This document shows, in pieces, positions 1-6,951 of a stretch of DNA of 8,493 nt. Every line of letters begins with the position of its first letter. Position 1 is the first letter of the stretch. Below the pieces are notes generated by a model. That model made no database searches, was not told the origin of the DNA, and saw only the letters and a program-made list of their open reading frames with translations. The DNA comes from Cyanothece sp. UBA12306 (GTDB lineage Bacteria > Cyanobacteriota > Cyanobacteriia > Cyanobacteriales > Microcystaceae): positions 1-8,493 of the forward strand of contig DLXW01000108.1 in NCBI GenBank assembly GCA_003448685.1, written 5' to 3'. The translations under genes were made by a program, and so were the position numbers.

Positions 1-102
1 TTCTAGCTTAAAATTTATCCAGTAGACTGAAAAGCGAATATTTTAGAAATTACTATATAATTAACTAAACATTAATTATTATAGTAATTATATTAATTAT
101 TA

Positions 103-564
103 TTAATAATAGTCTGAACGTTCTTGATCAGTAGGAGGATCTGTAATAGGAAAATCTGTGTGTTTTGCTAATATTATTTCTTTATTATGTTTATGTTTGA
201 TAAAATCTATAGCAAATTTAGCTCCTCCTGAAAAATCTTGCGCTACTAAATAACCTTTATCAAAATTACCAACATCCATGTACATAAATAATTGATAAAT
301 ATCTAACGCATTTGCTTGAGAAGTTTTAATTTCCCAAACTTCTTGATCTGCTAAAATATCTATATGGCCGTCTATTCCTCCAACTGCATACTCCTTCTCT
401 ACTTTGTTTTTTTTGATCATAGGATTGTTGTTTAATTGTTCAATTAATCTATCCCTTAATAATTTTTCTGGAAGTTCATCAGGAACTGATCTACGTCGTA
501 AATAATTTTTCTTTTCTTTTAGTATTATAATCTGCGTGCCTATTAGGAACAATATCAAGTTCAA
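103..564 (-). pseudogene. RecB-like PD-(D/E)XK nuclease half, frameshifted from the upstream GHKL ATPase
   Basis: Only the part downstream of about position 510 reads as real protein (LRRRSVPDELPEKLLRDRL onwards, to SDYY and TAA at 103). It has the signature of a RecB/Cas4-type nuclease: GIDGHIDIL with Asp69, then WEIKT with Glu78 and Lys80, then DIYQLFMY, which supplies the Q-x-x-x-Y motif (Gln91, Tyr95), numbered from the open frame at 564. The frame opens only with a TTG at 562-564. That TTG lies inside the ATPase coding sequence and has no ribosome binding site, so this is very unlikely to be an independent gene. A +1 shift in or near the A/G-rich run (506-520 on the plus strand) joins it to the ATPase. 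The intact protein would have been about 465 residues or more. As written, the nuclease is probably not made unless ribosomes or polymerase slip; a sequencing error is also possible. Confidence 0.7.
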
Positions 565-1522
565 ATAGTTGATGAAATAAAATTACTCTGTCATGTAATA
601 ATACATCTAATCCCTGTCTTTTAATTGAAACATAATAAGGCTGAAATTTATTAGGAATCTTTAACCCTAGTTCTTCATATTCCTTATCTTGAGGTGCATA
701 TCCAAAAGTTAGCTCTGCTTTCCATCCTTTCCCAGAAATCGGATGTTTTAGAAATACTGGTTTATTTTCACGTCTATATGGATGAAAATAGATAGGTTTT
801 ACTTCATTTATTTCCCATTGTTTTTTAATTTTATAACCTGAATTGTCAAATAATGAGGTTTGTTTACTTTCTTCTAAAAAGCATAATCTTAATTTCATGA
901 GCTTATTTTCAGGTGATAAGAATCTTCTATATCTTGCACCTAAATATGGCTGTAAGTTATTAGTTATTCCTGTCGAACTAGAAATTACTATTGATTTCAG
1001 ATCAGTGATAGAAATTTCTGTTCCTGATTCTTGATTAAATTCAGATGTATAGTAAGTATTTAAGTTGCCAAATGAAAACTCTTTAACCACTCTTGCTTTG
1101 GAATCATCTATTGTTTTTGTTACTAAATATTCGAGTTTTCCTAAAGCAGCAATGGCTTGTTTCATGCCTAAACCATGTTCATTTAAAGAATGGTGAGACT
1201 GGACTCCTGCTGGAGTAATGGCTATTCCTAATTGATCTTGAGGAATACCTGTTGCATTATCAGTAATGGTAAATCTTATTGCTTTATTTTTTTTATTAAA
1301 ATAAAGTTTAATAGTAACTTCAAGAATTATATCTGTTCTTCTAGCTGCTATTGAGTTATCAATTAATTCAGAAATGACATCTAAATAATCATAAGTGTTT
1401 TTTCCTAGTTCACTAAAAATATTATTTGACGCTTCGACTTTCGTTGTATCAGGGCATTTTTCTAATTTGGATAAGTCAATCATAGTTTTGTGGTTATGCG
1501 TACAACTAAAAATCACATCCAT
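491..1522 (-). CDS. GHKL (MORC/MutL/Hsp90-like) ATPase, N-terminal part of a broken ATPase-nuclease
   Basis: The 343-residue frame carries the full ATP-binding Bergerat fold. The N-box is ELIDNSIAA (residues 52-60, Glu52 and Asn56), the second motif is DNATGI (88-93), and the glycine lid is NEHGLGMKQA (114-123). An S5-like region follows, ending in RQGLDVLLHDRVILFHQL at about 303-320. MORC/MutL-type GHKL ATPases in prokaryotes are known from restriction-modification-like operons, where ATP-driven dimerisation is thought to control DNA cleavage; that role here is inference. The frame ends abruptly after DYNTKRKEK with a few out-of-frame residues, and the nuclease half continues in the next frame. 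No good ribosome binding site precedes the ATG at 1522. An in-frame ATG at 1481-1483 (MIDLSKLEKC) is an equally plausible start, and a weak -10-like TACAAT (minus strand, 1525-1530) would favour it. The gene diverges from acnB. Confidence 0.75.
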   Translation of the reverse strand: MDVIFSCTHNHKTMIDLSKLEKCPDTTKVEASNNIFSELGKNTYDYLDVISELIDNSIAARRTDIILEVTIKLYFNKKNKAIRFTITDNATGIPQDQLGIAITPAGVQSHHSLNEHGLGMKQAIAALGKLEYLVTKTIDDSKARVVKEFSFGNLNTYYTSEFNQESGTEISITDLKSIVISSSTGITNNLQPYLGARYRRFLSPENKLMKLRLCFLEESKQTSLFDNSGYKIKKQWEINEVKPIYFHPYRRENKPVFLKHPISGKGWKAELTFGYAPQDKEYEELGLKIPNKFQPYYVSIKRQGLDVLLHDRVILFHQLFELDIVPNRHADYNTKRKEKLFTT

Positions 1523-1620
1523 TTATTGTAATCTACTAACACTTAAGATATATCACCTAACCCTAACAACCCATCCCCAGAAAACTTAAGAAAACCCTAA
1601 GCACTATTACTAAATAAACT

Positions 1621-1650
1621 TGATACCCTTAGAAGTGATACCCTAGAAAG
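1621..1650. repeat. 15-bp tandem direct repeat upstream of acnB
   Basis: TGATACCCTTAGAAG (1621-1635) is followed directly by TGATACCCTAGAAAG (1636-1650), 12 of 15 positions identical. Further CCCTAA cores occur at about 1561 and 1595. The pair ends 23 bases before the acnB ribosome binding site, so it lies in the promoter or 5' leader. It could be a regulator site or leader element; no function is recognised. No canonical NtcA site (GTA-N8-TAC) was seen between 1523 and 1686. Confidence 0.5.
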
Positions 1651-1673
1651 TCCTCATCGCAACATCAGTAGAG

Positions 1674-1680
1674 AAGGAGA
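1674..1680 (+). promoter_or_regulatory. acnB ribosome binding site
   Basis: AAGGAGA sits six bases before the ATG at 1687. It is the strongest Shine-Dalgarno in the window and fixes the acnB start. Confidence 0.8.
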
Positions 1681-1686
1681 CACTCA

Positions 1687-4296
1687 ATGTTAGAAAACTA
1701 CCACAAACACGCAGAAGAAAGAGCAAAACTTGGTATTCCCCCCTTACCCTTAACCGCAGAACAAACATCGCAACTATGCGAACTCTTAAAAAACCCCCCC
1801 GAAGAACTCAAAGAAGAACTTTTGATGTTATTACGGGATAGAGTTCCCCCTGGTGTGGATGAAGCAGCTTATGTTAAAGCAGGGTTTTTAACGGGTATTG
1901 CTAAGGGAGAGATAACTTGTCCTCTAATTTCTCCTCAAGGTGCGGTAGACTTATTAGGAACCATGATGGGGGGCTATAATGTACAATCGTTGGTAGATCT
2001 GCTCAAATCATCTGATAGTAACTTAGCATCCGAAGCAGCAACCGCATTAAGTAAAACCCTGTTAGTCTTCGATGCGTTCAACGAAGTCTTAGAATTATCT
2101 GAAACCAACCCCTACGCCAAACAAGTTATTGATGCTTGGGCCGAAGCAGCATGGTTTATCAATAAACCCCAAGTCCCCGAAACCATCCACGTTACTGTCT
2201 TTAAAGTTCCTGGGGAAACCAACACCGATGACCTTTCTCCTGCGCCCCATGCTACCACAAGACCTGACATTCCCCTCCACGCCTTGGCTATGTTAGAGTC
2301 TTTAATGCCAGAGGGAATAGAAACCATTGCGAGACTCAAAGAAAAAGGTTATCCTGTGGCTTACGTGGGGGATGTGGTGGGTACAGGTTCCTCCCGTAAG
2401 TCGGCAATCAATTCTGTATTATGGCACATTGGCGATGATATTCCCTTTGTACCCAATAAACGCGCAGGGGGATACATTATTGGTGGAAAAATTGCCCCTA
2501 TTTTCTTTAATACAGCAGAAGACTCCGGCGCATTTCCCATTGAATGCGATGTCAGCGAGATGGAAACAGGAGACGTTATTATTATCCATCCCTACCAAGG
2601 AGAAATTACCAACGAAGCAGAGGAAGTCATTGCAACCTTCCCCCCTAAACCCGAAACCATTTTAGATGAAGTTCGGGCCGGAGGACGCATTCCCCTACTA
2701 ATTGGACGGGGTTTAACCGATAGAACTCGCAATGCTTTGGGGTTAGAACCTAGCAAAATATTTGTTCGTCCTAGTATGCCAGAAGATACGGGTAAAGGCT
2801 TCACTTTAGCCCAAAAAATGGTGGGTAAAGCTTGTGGTTTACCTGGAGTTCGTCCAGGGACTTCTTGTGAACCCATGATGACTACCGTTGGTTCTCAGGA
2901 TACCACAGGGCCGATGACCCGCGATGAATTAAAAGAATTAGCTTGTTTAGGGTTCAATGCAGACTACACTCTCCAAAGTTTCTGTCACACTGCTGCTTAT
3001 CCCAAACCCGTAGACATCAAAACTCACCACCAGTTACCAGACTTTTTCTCGACCCGTGGGGGTGTTGCATTGAAACCAGGTGACGGTATTATTCACTCCT
3101 GGTTAAACCGGATGTTATTACCCGATACCGTGGGAACTGGGGGTGACTCCCATACTCGCTTCCCTTTGGGTATTTCTTTTCCCGCAGGTTCAGGGTTAGT
3201 AGCGTTTGCAGCAGCATTAGGGGTAATGCCTTTGGATATGCCAGAATCAGTCTTAGTTAAGTTTACTGGAGAATTGCAACCTGGAGTAACCTTACGGGAC
3301 ATTGTTAATGCTATTCCTTGGGTAGCGATGCAAGAAGGTAAATTAACTGTTGCCAAAGAGAACAAAATTAATGTTTTCAATGGTCGTATTATGGAGATGG
3401 AAGGTTTACCTGATTTGAAAGTCGAACAAGCTTTTGAATTAACTGATGCTACGGCCGAAAGATCTTGTGCAGGTTCTACAATTAAACTAGGAAAAGAAAC
3501 CATTGCTGAATATTTGCAGTCCAATATTTCCCTAATTAAAAATATGGTTGCCAGGGGTTATCAAGATGCCAGAACCTTAATGCGTCGCGCGGCAAAAATG
3601 GAACAATGGTTAGAAAATCCTATCTTAATGGAAGCAGATGAAAATGCTGAATATGTAGATACCATTGAAGTTAATTTAAGCGAGATCAAAGAACCAATTG
3701 TTGCTGCACCAAACGACCCCGATAATGTTAAATTAATGTCCGAATGTGCAGGGGACAAAGTTGATGAGGTGTTCATCGGTTCTTGTATGACTAATATTGG
3801 TCATTATCGCGCGGCTGCTAAAATCTTAGAAGGTGCAGGACGAATTAAATCTGTTTTGTGGATCTGTCCCCCCACTCGTATGGATGAAAAACAGCTAAGA
3901 GAAGAGGGAATGTATGGCATTTTTGCCGCAGCAGGGGCCAGAACAGAAATGCCTGGATGTTCCTTGTGTATGGGGAACCAAGCAAGGGTTGAAGACAATG
4001 CAACGGTGTTTTCTACCTCTACCCGTAACTTTAACAATCGTATGGGTAAAGGCGCAAGAGTTTACTTAGGTTCAGCAGAATTAGCTGCCGTTTGTGCGCT
4101 GTTAGGAAAAATCCCAACTGTTGAGGAATATATGGCAATTGTTACCGAAAAAATTGATCCTTTGGCGGGTGAATTGTACCGTTATTTAAACTTCAATTTG
4201 ATTGAAGGATTTGAAGATGAAGGACGGGTTATTCCCTTAGAAGAAATGCCCAAGATTGAAGATTTTTTAGGCATCCCTGCGGGGACATTAAGTTAG
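1687..4296 (+). CDS. acnB: Aconitate hydratase B (bifunctional aconitase/2-methylisocitrate dehydratase type)
   Basis: The 869-residue protein matches the length of bacterial AcnB (about 865). It interconverts citrate and isocitrate through cis-aconitate with a [4Fe-4S] cluster, in the cytoplasm, feeding isocitrate dehydrogenase and so 2-oxoglutarate for nitrogen assimilation. Domain order is that of AcnB: an N-terminal HEAT-like domain (about 1-160), the swivel domain (about 165-380) with [12 protein letters not shown] at 229-240, then the three catalytic domains. Cluster ligands are visible: Cys700 in GSCMTNIGH, then Cys758 and Cys761 in PGCSLCMGN, with spacing close to E. coli Cys710/769/772. 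The substrate motif GTGGDSHTR is at 483-491. Nothing is truncated. The gene stands alone on its strand with a 53-base gap to the next gene; read-through into the toxin gene is possible because no clear terminator is seen. Confidence 0.98.
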   Translation: MLENYHKHAEERAKLGIPPLPLTAEQTSQLCELLKNPPEELKEELLMLLRDRVPPGVDEAAYVKAGFLTGIAKGEITCPLISPQGAVDLLGTMMGGYNVQSLVDLLKSSDSNLASEAATALSKTLLVFDAFNEVLELSETNPYAKQVIDAWAEAAWFINKPQVPETIHVTVFKVPGETNTDDLSPAPHATTRPDIPLHALAMLESLMPEGIETIARLKEKGYPVAYVGDVVGTGSSRKSAINSVLWHIGDDIPFVPNKRAGGYIIGGKIAPIFFNTAEDSGAFPIECDVSEMETGDVIIIHPYQGEITNEAEEVIATFPPKPETILDEVRAGGRIPLLIGRGLTDRTRNALGLEPSKIFVRPSMPEDTGKGFTLAQKMVGKACGLPGVRPGTSCEPMMTTVGSQDTTGPMTRDELKELACLGFNADYTLQSFCHTAAYPKPVDIKTHHQLPDFFSTRGGVALKPGDGIIHSWLNRMLLPDTVGTGGDSHTRFPLGISFPAGSGLVAFAAALGVMPLDMPESVLVKFTGELQPGVTLRDIVNAIPWVAMQEGKLTVAKENKINVFNGRIMEMEGLPDLKVEQAFELTDATAERSCAGSTIKLGKETIAEYLQSNISLIKNMVARGYQDARTLMRRAAKMEQWLENPILMEADENAEYVDTIEVNLSEIKEPIVAAPNDPDNVKLMSECAGDKVDEVFIGSCMTNIGHYRAAAKILEGAGRIKSVLWICPPTRMDEKQLREEGMYGIFAAAGARTEMPGCSLCMGNQARVEDNATVFSTSTRNFNNRMGKGARVYLGSAELAAVCALLGKIPTVEEYMAIVTEKIDPLAGELYRYLNFNLIEGFEDEGRVIPLEEMPKIEDFLGIPAGTLS

Positions 4297-4301
4297 TATA
4301 G

Positions 4302-4324
4302 TAGGGTGGGCATTGCCCACCTTA
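4302..4324. repeat. Short GC-rich hairpin repeat after acnB
   Basis: GGTGGGC (4305-4311), a three-base ATT loop and GCCCACC (4315-4321) form a perfect 7-bp stem. It extends to 10 bp with one G-T wobble. No T-run follows, so it is not a standard Rho-independent terminator. Sequences of the GTGGGCAxTGCCCAC type are, from memory, dispersed in intergenic regions of many cyanobacteria. It could slow 3' decay or weakly terminate the acnB transcript. Confidence 0.6.
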
Positions 4325-4349
4325 AACTAAATTTTGAGGTAAAACTAAT

Positions 4350-4598
4350 GTGAAATACCAGGTTAAATTTAAGCCCAAAGCTATCAAAGAGTTAGAAAAA
4401 TTTTCGTCTCAAGACAAAACTCGAATTATTGCTAAAATAGAAGCAATGGCAGATAATTTACAAGGAGATATTAAAAAGTTAACCAACTTTTTTCCACAGT
4501 ATAGATTACGAGTCGGTAATTATCGAGTATTATTTGAGATTGAAGATGATACTTTAATGATTTATCGAGTTAAACATCGGCAAAATGCCTATAATTAA
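4350..4598 (+). CDS. RelE/ParE-family toxin of a type II toxin-antitoxin pair
   Basis: This 82-residue basic protein has the RelE/ParE fold pattern: MKYQVKFKPKAIKELEKF at the N-terminus, an amphipathic helix rich in Lys/Ile, then YRLRVGNYRVLFEIEDD and a C-terminal IYRVKHRQNAY strand. RelE members are ribosome-dependent mRNA interferases, whereas ParE members poison gyrase; sequence alone does not decide which applies. The length is normal for the family. The start is GTG at 4350, ten bases after GAGG (4336-4339). An ATG overlaps it by one base (4348-4350) but is followed at once by TGA, so only the GTG frame codes. The antitoxin follows after 15 bases, so the toxin comes first, the reverse of the classic relBE order. 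Confidence 0.85.
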   Translation: MKYQVKFKPKAIKELEKFSSQDKTRIIAKIEAMADNLQGDIKKLTNFFPQYRLRVGNYRVLFEIEDDTLMIYRVKHRQNAYN

Positions 4599-4613
4599 AT
4601 TAAGGAGATAAAA

Positions 4614-4814
4614 ATGATTGAATTACATCCTGAGTTTTTAACTAAGAATGGTAAAAAGGAATTTGCTGTTTTATCTTATGAGGAATTTCTTAAAATTCAA
4701 GAGTTATTAGAGAACTTAGAAGATTTAGAGGATTTACGAAAAGCAAAAGAAGAGGAAACAGATATTCCTTCTTATTCTTTAGACGAGGTTAAAAAAATGC
4801 TTGATATTGAGTAA
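4614..4814 (+). CDS. Antitoxin of the RelE-like toxin (Phd/YefM-like)
   Basis: This 66-residue acidic protein is probably the labile partner of the toxin 15 bases upstream. The N-terminal MIELHPEFLTKNGKKEFAVL and SYEEFLKIQELLE resemble the beta strand and helix of Phd/YefM antitoxins (the VLS-x-EEF-x-K pattern). The C-terminal half is a highly charged Glu/Leu stretch (LENLEDLEDLRKAKEEE, residues about 32-48), typical of the flexible toxin-neutralising tail. A strong AAGGAG (4602-4607) sits six bases before the ATG, better than the toxin's own site, so the antitoxin is likely translated in excess. Antitoxins of this kind usually repress their own operon; no operator was identified. Assignment rests on position and general pattern. 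Confidence 0.75.
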   Translation: MIELHPEFLTKNGKKEFAVLSYEEFLKIQELLENLEDLEDLRKAKEEETDIPSYSLDEVKKMLDIE

Positions 4815-4996
4815 TAAGTAATGCTTAATTCTGTGATTCTAGAATTGAGAATAATAGTGTATAGTGTGATTAACCAGAACTTGAATTAGTTAGGATGTAA
4901 TCTTAGTCAGTTTTTTAAATGTTCAATTAGTTTAAATCATATATCCTATCTACTCAAAAAAAGCAAATAAAAAAATATGAAGATTACGACGATTGA

Positions 4997-5083
4997 AATA
5001 TAAACTTATTAATTAAAGAAGATATTTTAGCTTGTCTTAGCTATGCAGTAGATCGTGAACGTCAAAACCAGATTATTCATTGA
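4997..5083 (+). pseudogene. C-terminal remnant of a DUF433-type antitoxin
   Basis: The frame reads NINLLIKEDILACLSYAVD, then RERQNQIIH and TGA at 5081-5083. The block KEDILACLSYAVDRER matches the conserved C-terminal end of DUF433 proteins (xxEDIxACLxYAxDRE), which in cyanobacteria are commonly paired with DUF5615 PIN-like toxins. The body of the domain is gone, as a TGA lies in frame at 4994-4996. The following remnant is exactly the expected partner, which strengthens the call. It is non-functional. Confidence 0.6.
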
Positions 5084-5136
5084 TAAAACTACTTTTTGAT
5101 CATAACTTATCCCCTAGTTTAGTACCTAAAATGTAA
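5083..5136 (+). pseudogene. N-terminal remnant of a DUF5615 (PIN-like) toxin
   Basis: Immediately after the DUF433 remnant's stop, the sequence reads IKLLFDHNLSPSLVPKM and then TAA at 5134-5136. DUF5615 proteins characteristically begin MKLLxDxNLSPxLV, with the first Asp part of the PIN-like acidic site. Here the expected ATG is ATA (5083-5085), so the start codon is lost, and the frame stops after 17 codons. The remaining 90 or so residues are not recognisable downstream. It is a dead fragment. Confidence 0.6.
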
Positions 5137-5169
5137 TCCTCAAACAAGCTCAATTATTACACTGAATGG

Positions 5170-5178
5170 TGATATAAT
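5170..5178 (+). promoter_or_regulatory. Candidate extended -10 promoter for the second TA operon
   Basis: TGATATAAT is a perfect extended -10 (TGnTATAAT). No good -35 lies 17 bases upstream, as is usual for extended -10 promoters. Transcription would begin near 5185, leaving a leader of about 76 bases before the ATG at 5261. Confidence 0.4.
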
Positions 5179-5260
5179 AGGAGGACATTGCGATTATTTC
5201 TCGTTTTTCTCGTGACATTTTCGTGTTTTATACAATATCCATCTCGTAACGATTTTAATC

Positions 5261-5512
5261 ATGAAAGGTATTCAGTATATTATCGATGAAACAGGAAAAA
5301 AAACGGCAGTTGTTATCGATCTAAAAGAATGGGGTCAACTGTGGGATGAGTTTTATCAAAATTTACTTGATCGCTCTCCCACCAACGAAGACTGGATACA
5401 TCGATCGCCTTTTCGAGAAAAATTAGATCAAGCTCTTGCTTGGAACGCTAATAATCCAGCGCACTTATCGGATCTAGAATCCCTAGAAAGCAAACTCGAA
5501 AATCATGAGTAA
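5261..5512 (+). CDS. Probable antitoxin, partner of the frameshifted toxin downstream
   Basis: This 83-residue acidic protein begins MKGIQYIIDETGKKTAVVID, then LKEWGQLWDEFYQNLL. This is the beta-strand plus helix opening seen in small cyanobacterial Phd/RelB-like antitoxins, with a charged C-terminal tail (about 50-83) that would wrap the toxin. Its stop (5510-5512) overlaps the toxin start (ATG 5505-5507) by eight bases, so the two were translationally coupled. No convincing Shine-Dalgarno precedes the ATG; the start is chosen because the conserved MKGIQYI opening begins there. The antitoxin frame is intact although the toxin is broken, so it may now act as a solitary repressor or as a neutraliser of related toxins elsewhere. 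Family assignment is inferred. Confidence 0.7.
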   Translation: MKGIQYIIDETGKKTAVVIDLKEWGQLWDEFYQNLLDRSPTNEDWIHRSPFREKLDQALAWNANNPAHLSDLESLESKLENHE

Positions 5513-5805
5513 GGTTTTACTCGATCTCAACAACCCGATCTTTCAGCGAGATTTATTCGATTTACCTAAAAGTGAAGCACTATCCGCTTTAAAAACCTTT
5601 AGGAAAATTTCTCAACTAACTTGGGAGCAGTTATTATGAAGATCGAGGATTAAAATGGGGGAAGATTAATTCTAAAAAAGGTCAAAAAGGAGAAAATTTG
5701 TACAGTTTTAGAATAACGCAAAAATGCCGAGGGATTGCGGTTAGAGAGGGTGACTATTTACGAATAATCTCTTTACATTCCGATCACGATTCAGCTTATC
5801 AATAA
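5505..5805 (+). pseudogene. RelE/ParE-like toxin, disrupted by a one-base frameshift
   Basis: The first frame (ATG 5505) reads MSKVLLDLNNPIFQRDLFDL and continues to LTWEQLL, then TGA at 5637-5639. One base later, the next frame reads YEDRGLKWGKINSKKGQKGE, then LYSFRITQKCRGIAVREGDY, and ends LRIISLHSDHDSAYQ with TAA at 5803-5805. Removing a single base from TTATTATGAA (5631-5640) gives one continuous protein of about 99 residues. Its layout is that of a cyanobacterial RelE-like toxin: an N-terminal helix, the WEQxYxDRGLKW block, a YSxR core strand and a closing HSDHDSAY. All parts are well preserved, so the lesion is recent, or is a sequencing error. It is not tracked as a gene of its own in either frame. 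Confidence 0.75.
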
Positions 5806-5884
5806 CGAGACGATAACTAATGCGTTACACCATCATTATCAGATAAAATACAAAGATGATCAATAATTATTAATTAATATTGTC

Positions 5885-5890
5885 GAAGGA
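5885..5890 (+). promoter_or_regulatory. thiL ribosome binding site
   Basis: GAAGGA lies eight bases before the ATG at 5899 and supports that start. The 93 bases between the broken toxin and thiL contain no other recognisable element. Confidence 0.55.
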
Positions 5891-5898
5891 AATGAGTT

Positions 5899-6906
5899 AT
5901 GATAACTGAGTATTCTAAAATAGTTAAAGATATTGGAGAACAAGGATTATTAAAAAAACTTCAGTATTTTTGTTCTAGGGATATTGTAGGAGATGATGGA
6001 GCAGTTTTATCTATAGACTCTGCACAAAAATTGGTCGTCACCACCGATGTTTTGGTAGATGGAGTCCATTTTAGCGATCGCACAACTCCCCCTGAAACCG
6101 TGGGATGGCGATCAGCAGCAGCTAATTTATCTGATTTAGCAGCAATGGGAGCTAAACCAATTGGTATTACGGTAGGATTAGGTTTACCAGGAGAAGTAAC
6201 TGTAAATTGGGTAAAAAAGCTATATCAGGGTTTAAATGATTGTTTACAACCAAATCAAACCCCTATTGTTGGAGGCGATATCTGTCGTTCTCCTGTCATT
6301 ACGGTGAGTATTACCGCTTTTGGGACAGCTTTTCCCCACCGTGTTATCCTTCGTTCCTCTGCTACACCAGGCCAAGCTATTGTAGTCACTGGAACCCATG
6401 GAGGGTCTCGAGGGGGGCTAGAATTGTTATTAAACCCCCAATTAGGAAACAATTTAACGGTAGCTCAACAGGAATCTTTAATTAATTTCCATCAACGTCC
6501 TCAACCTCGTTTGGATGTTCTTCAACCTCTGTGGGAAATAGTCGGGATGACTAATGTCGCAGGGATGGATAGTAGTGATGGTTTAGGGGACGCGGTGGTG
6601 CAAATTTGCTGCATGAGTGGGGTAGGGGCAAAAATTGAGCGATCGCAGATTTCCCTTCCTTCTAGTTTACTAGCTTTGGTATCCTCTGAACAAGCTTTAA
6701 ATTGGGCATTGTATGGAGGAGAAGATTTTGAATTAGTTTTATGTTTACCTAAAGAATTAGCTGAAAAGTTAGTGAAACAGTTAAAAAATGGGGCAGCTAT
6801 TATTGGGGAAATTACCAAAGAACCTAAAATTATATTAGTTGATAGTCAAGGAAAATATCCTGAACAAGAATTAAGTTTAACTCAAGGATTTCAACATTTT
6901 AAATAA
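5899..6906 (+). CDS. thiL: Thiamine-monophosphate kinase
   Basis: ThiL phosphorylates thiamine monophosphate with ATP to thiamine diphosphate, the last step of cofactor synthesis, in the cytoplasm. At 335 residues it has the usual length. The family's metal- and nucleotide-binding motifs are all present: VGDDGAV (30-36), TTDVLVDGVHF (48-58), ANLSDLAAMGA (75-85), VGGDICRSP (124-132), MDSSDGLGDA (223-232) and YGGEDFEL (272-279). The fold is the PurM/ThiL/HypE type, which works as a dimer. The gene is monocistronic as far as can be seen: the preceding genes are TA remnants and the next gene is convergent. Both perfect HIP1 octamers of the window (6074-6081, 6639-6646) are in this gene, marking it as native cyanobacterial sequence. 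No TPP riboswitch was recognised upstream. Confidence 0.96.
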   Translation: MITEYSKIVKDIGEQGLLKKLQYFCSRDIVGDDGAVLSIDSAQKLVVTTDVLVDGVHFSDRTTPPETVGWRSAAANLSDLAAMGAKPIGITVGLGLPGEVTVNWVKKLYQGLNDCLQPNQTPIVGGDICRSPVITVSITAFGTAFPHRVILRSSATPGQAIVVTGTHGGSRGGLELLLNPQLGNNLTVAQQESLINFHQRPQPRLDVLQPLWEIVGMTNVAGMDSSDGLGDAVVQICCMSGVGAKIERSQISLPSSLLALVSSEQALNWALYGGEDFELVLCLPKELAEKLVKQLKNGAAIIGEITKEPKIILVDSQGKYPEQELSLTQGFQHFK

Positions 6907-6951
6907 GGGATAAATTTTCGTCTCTTTTTATCTACAAATACTTAAATTGTA

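Larger units (their letters stand above)
4815..5169. other. Non-coding stretch with eroded gene remnants
   Basis: There is no intact gene between the first antitoxin and the 83-residue antitoxin at 5261. Positions 4815-4976 are AT-rich and show no recognisable coding content. Positions 4997-5136 hold fragments of a DUF433/DUF5615-type toxin-antitoxin pair, listed separately. ATGAAGATTACGACGATTG at 4977 reads MKITTIEI before a stop and may be the last trace of that antitoxin's N-terminus. Confidence 0.5.

Noticed and set aside
71..110. Repeat of ATTAATTATTAT (71-82 and 92-103) after the nuclease stop
   Set aside because: It is low-complexity AT sequence; no stable stem or T-run is convincing as a terminator.
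843..1034. 63-residue plus-strand open frame opposite the ATPase gene
   Set aside because: It lies wholly antisense to well-conserved GHKL coding sequence and shows no domain pattern; it is a shadow frame.
2095..4037. Several minus-strand open frames and one plus-strand frame inside acnB
   Set aside because: All overlap the intact aconitase frame and have no recognisable motifs; acnB explains this stretch fully.
5188..5285. Possible small peptide starting at TTG 5188 behind AGGAGG
   Set aside because: The spacer is only three bases, the frame is about 32 codons with no similarity seen, and it overlaps the real antitoxin start.
5806..5898. TPP riboswitch upstream of thiL
   Set aside because: The leader is only 93 bases, AT-rich, and lacks the conserved CTGAGA and ACCTGA cores.
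6907..6951. Inverted repeat AATAC/GTATT between convergent thiL and the WD40 gene as a bidirectional terminator
   Set aside because: The stem is only 5 bp, AT-rich, with a seven-base loop; too weak to call.
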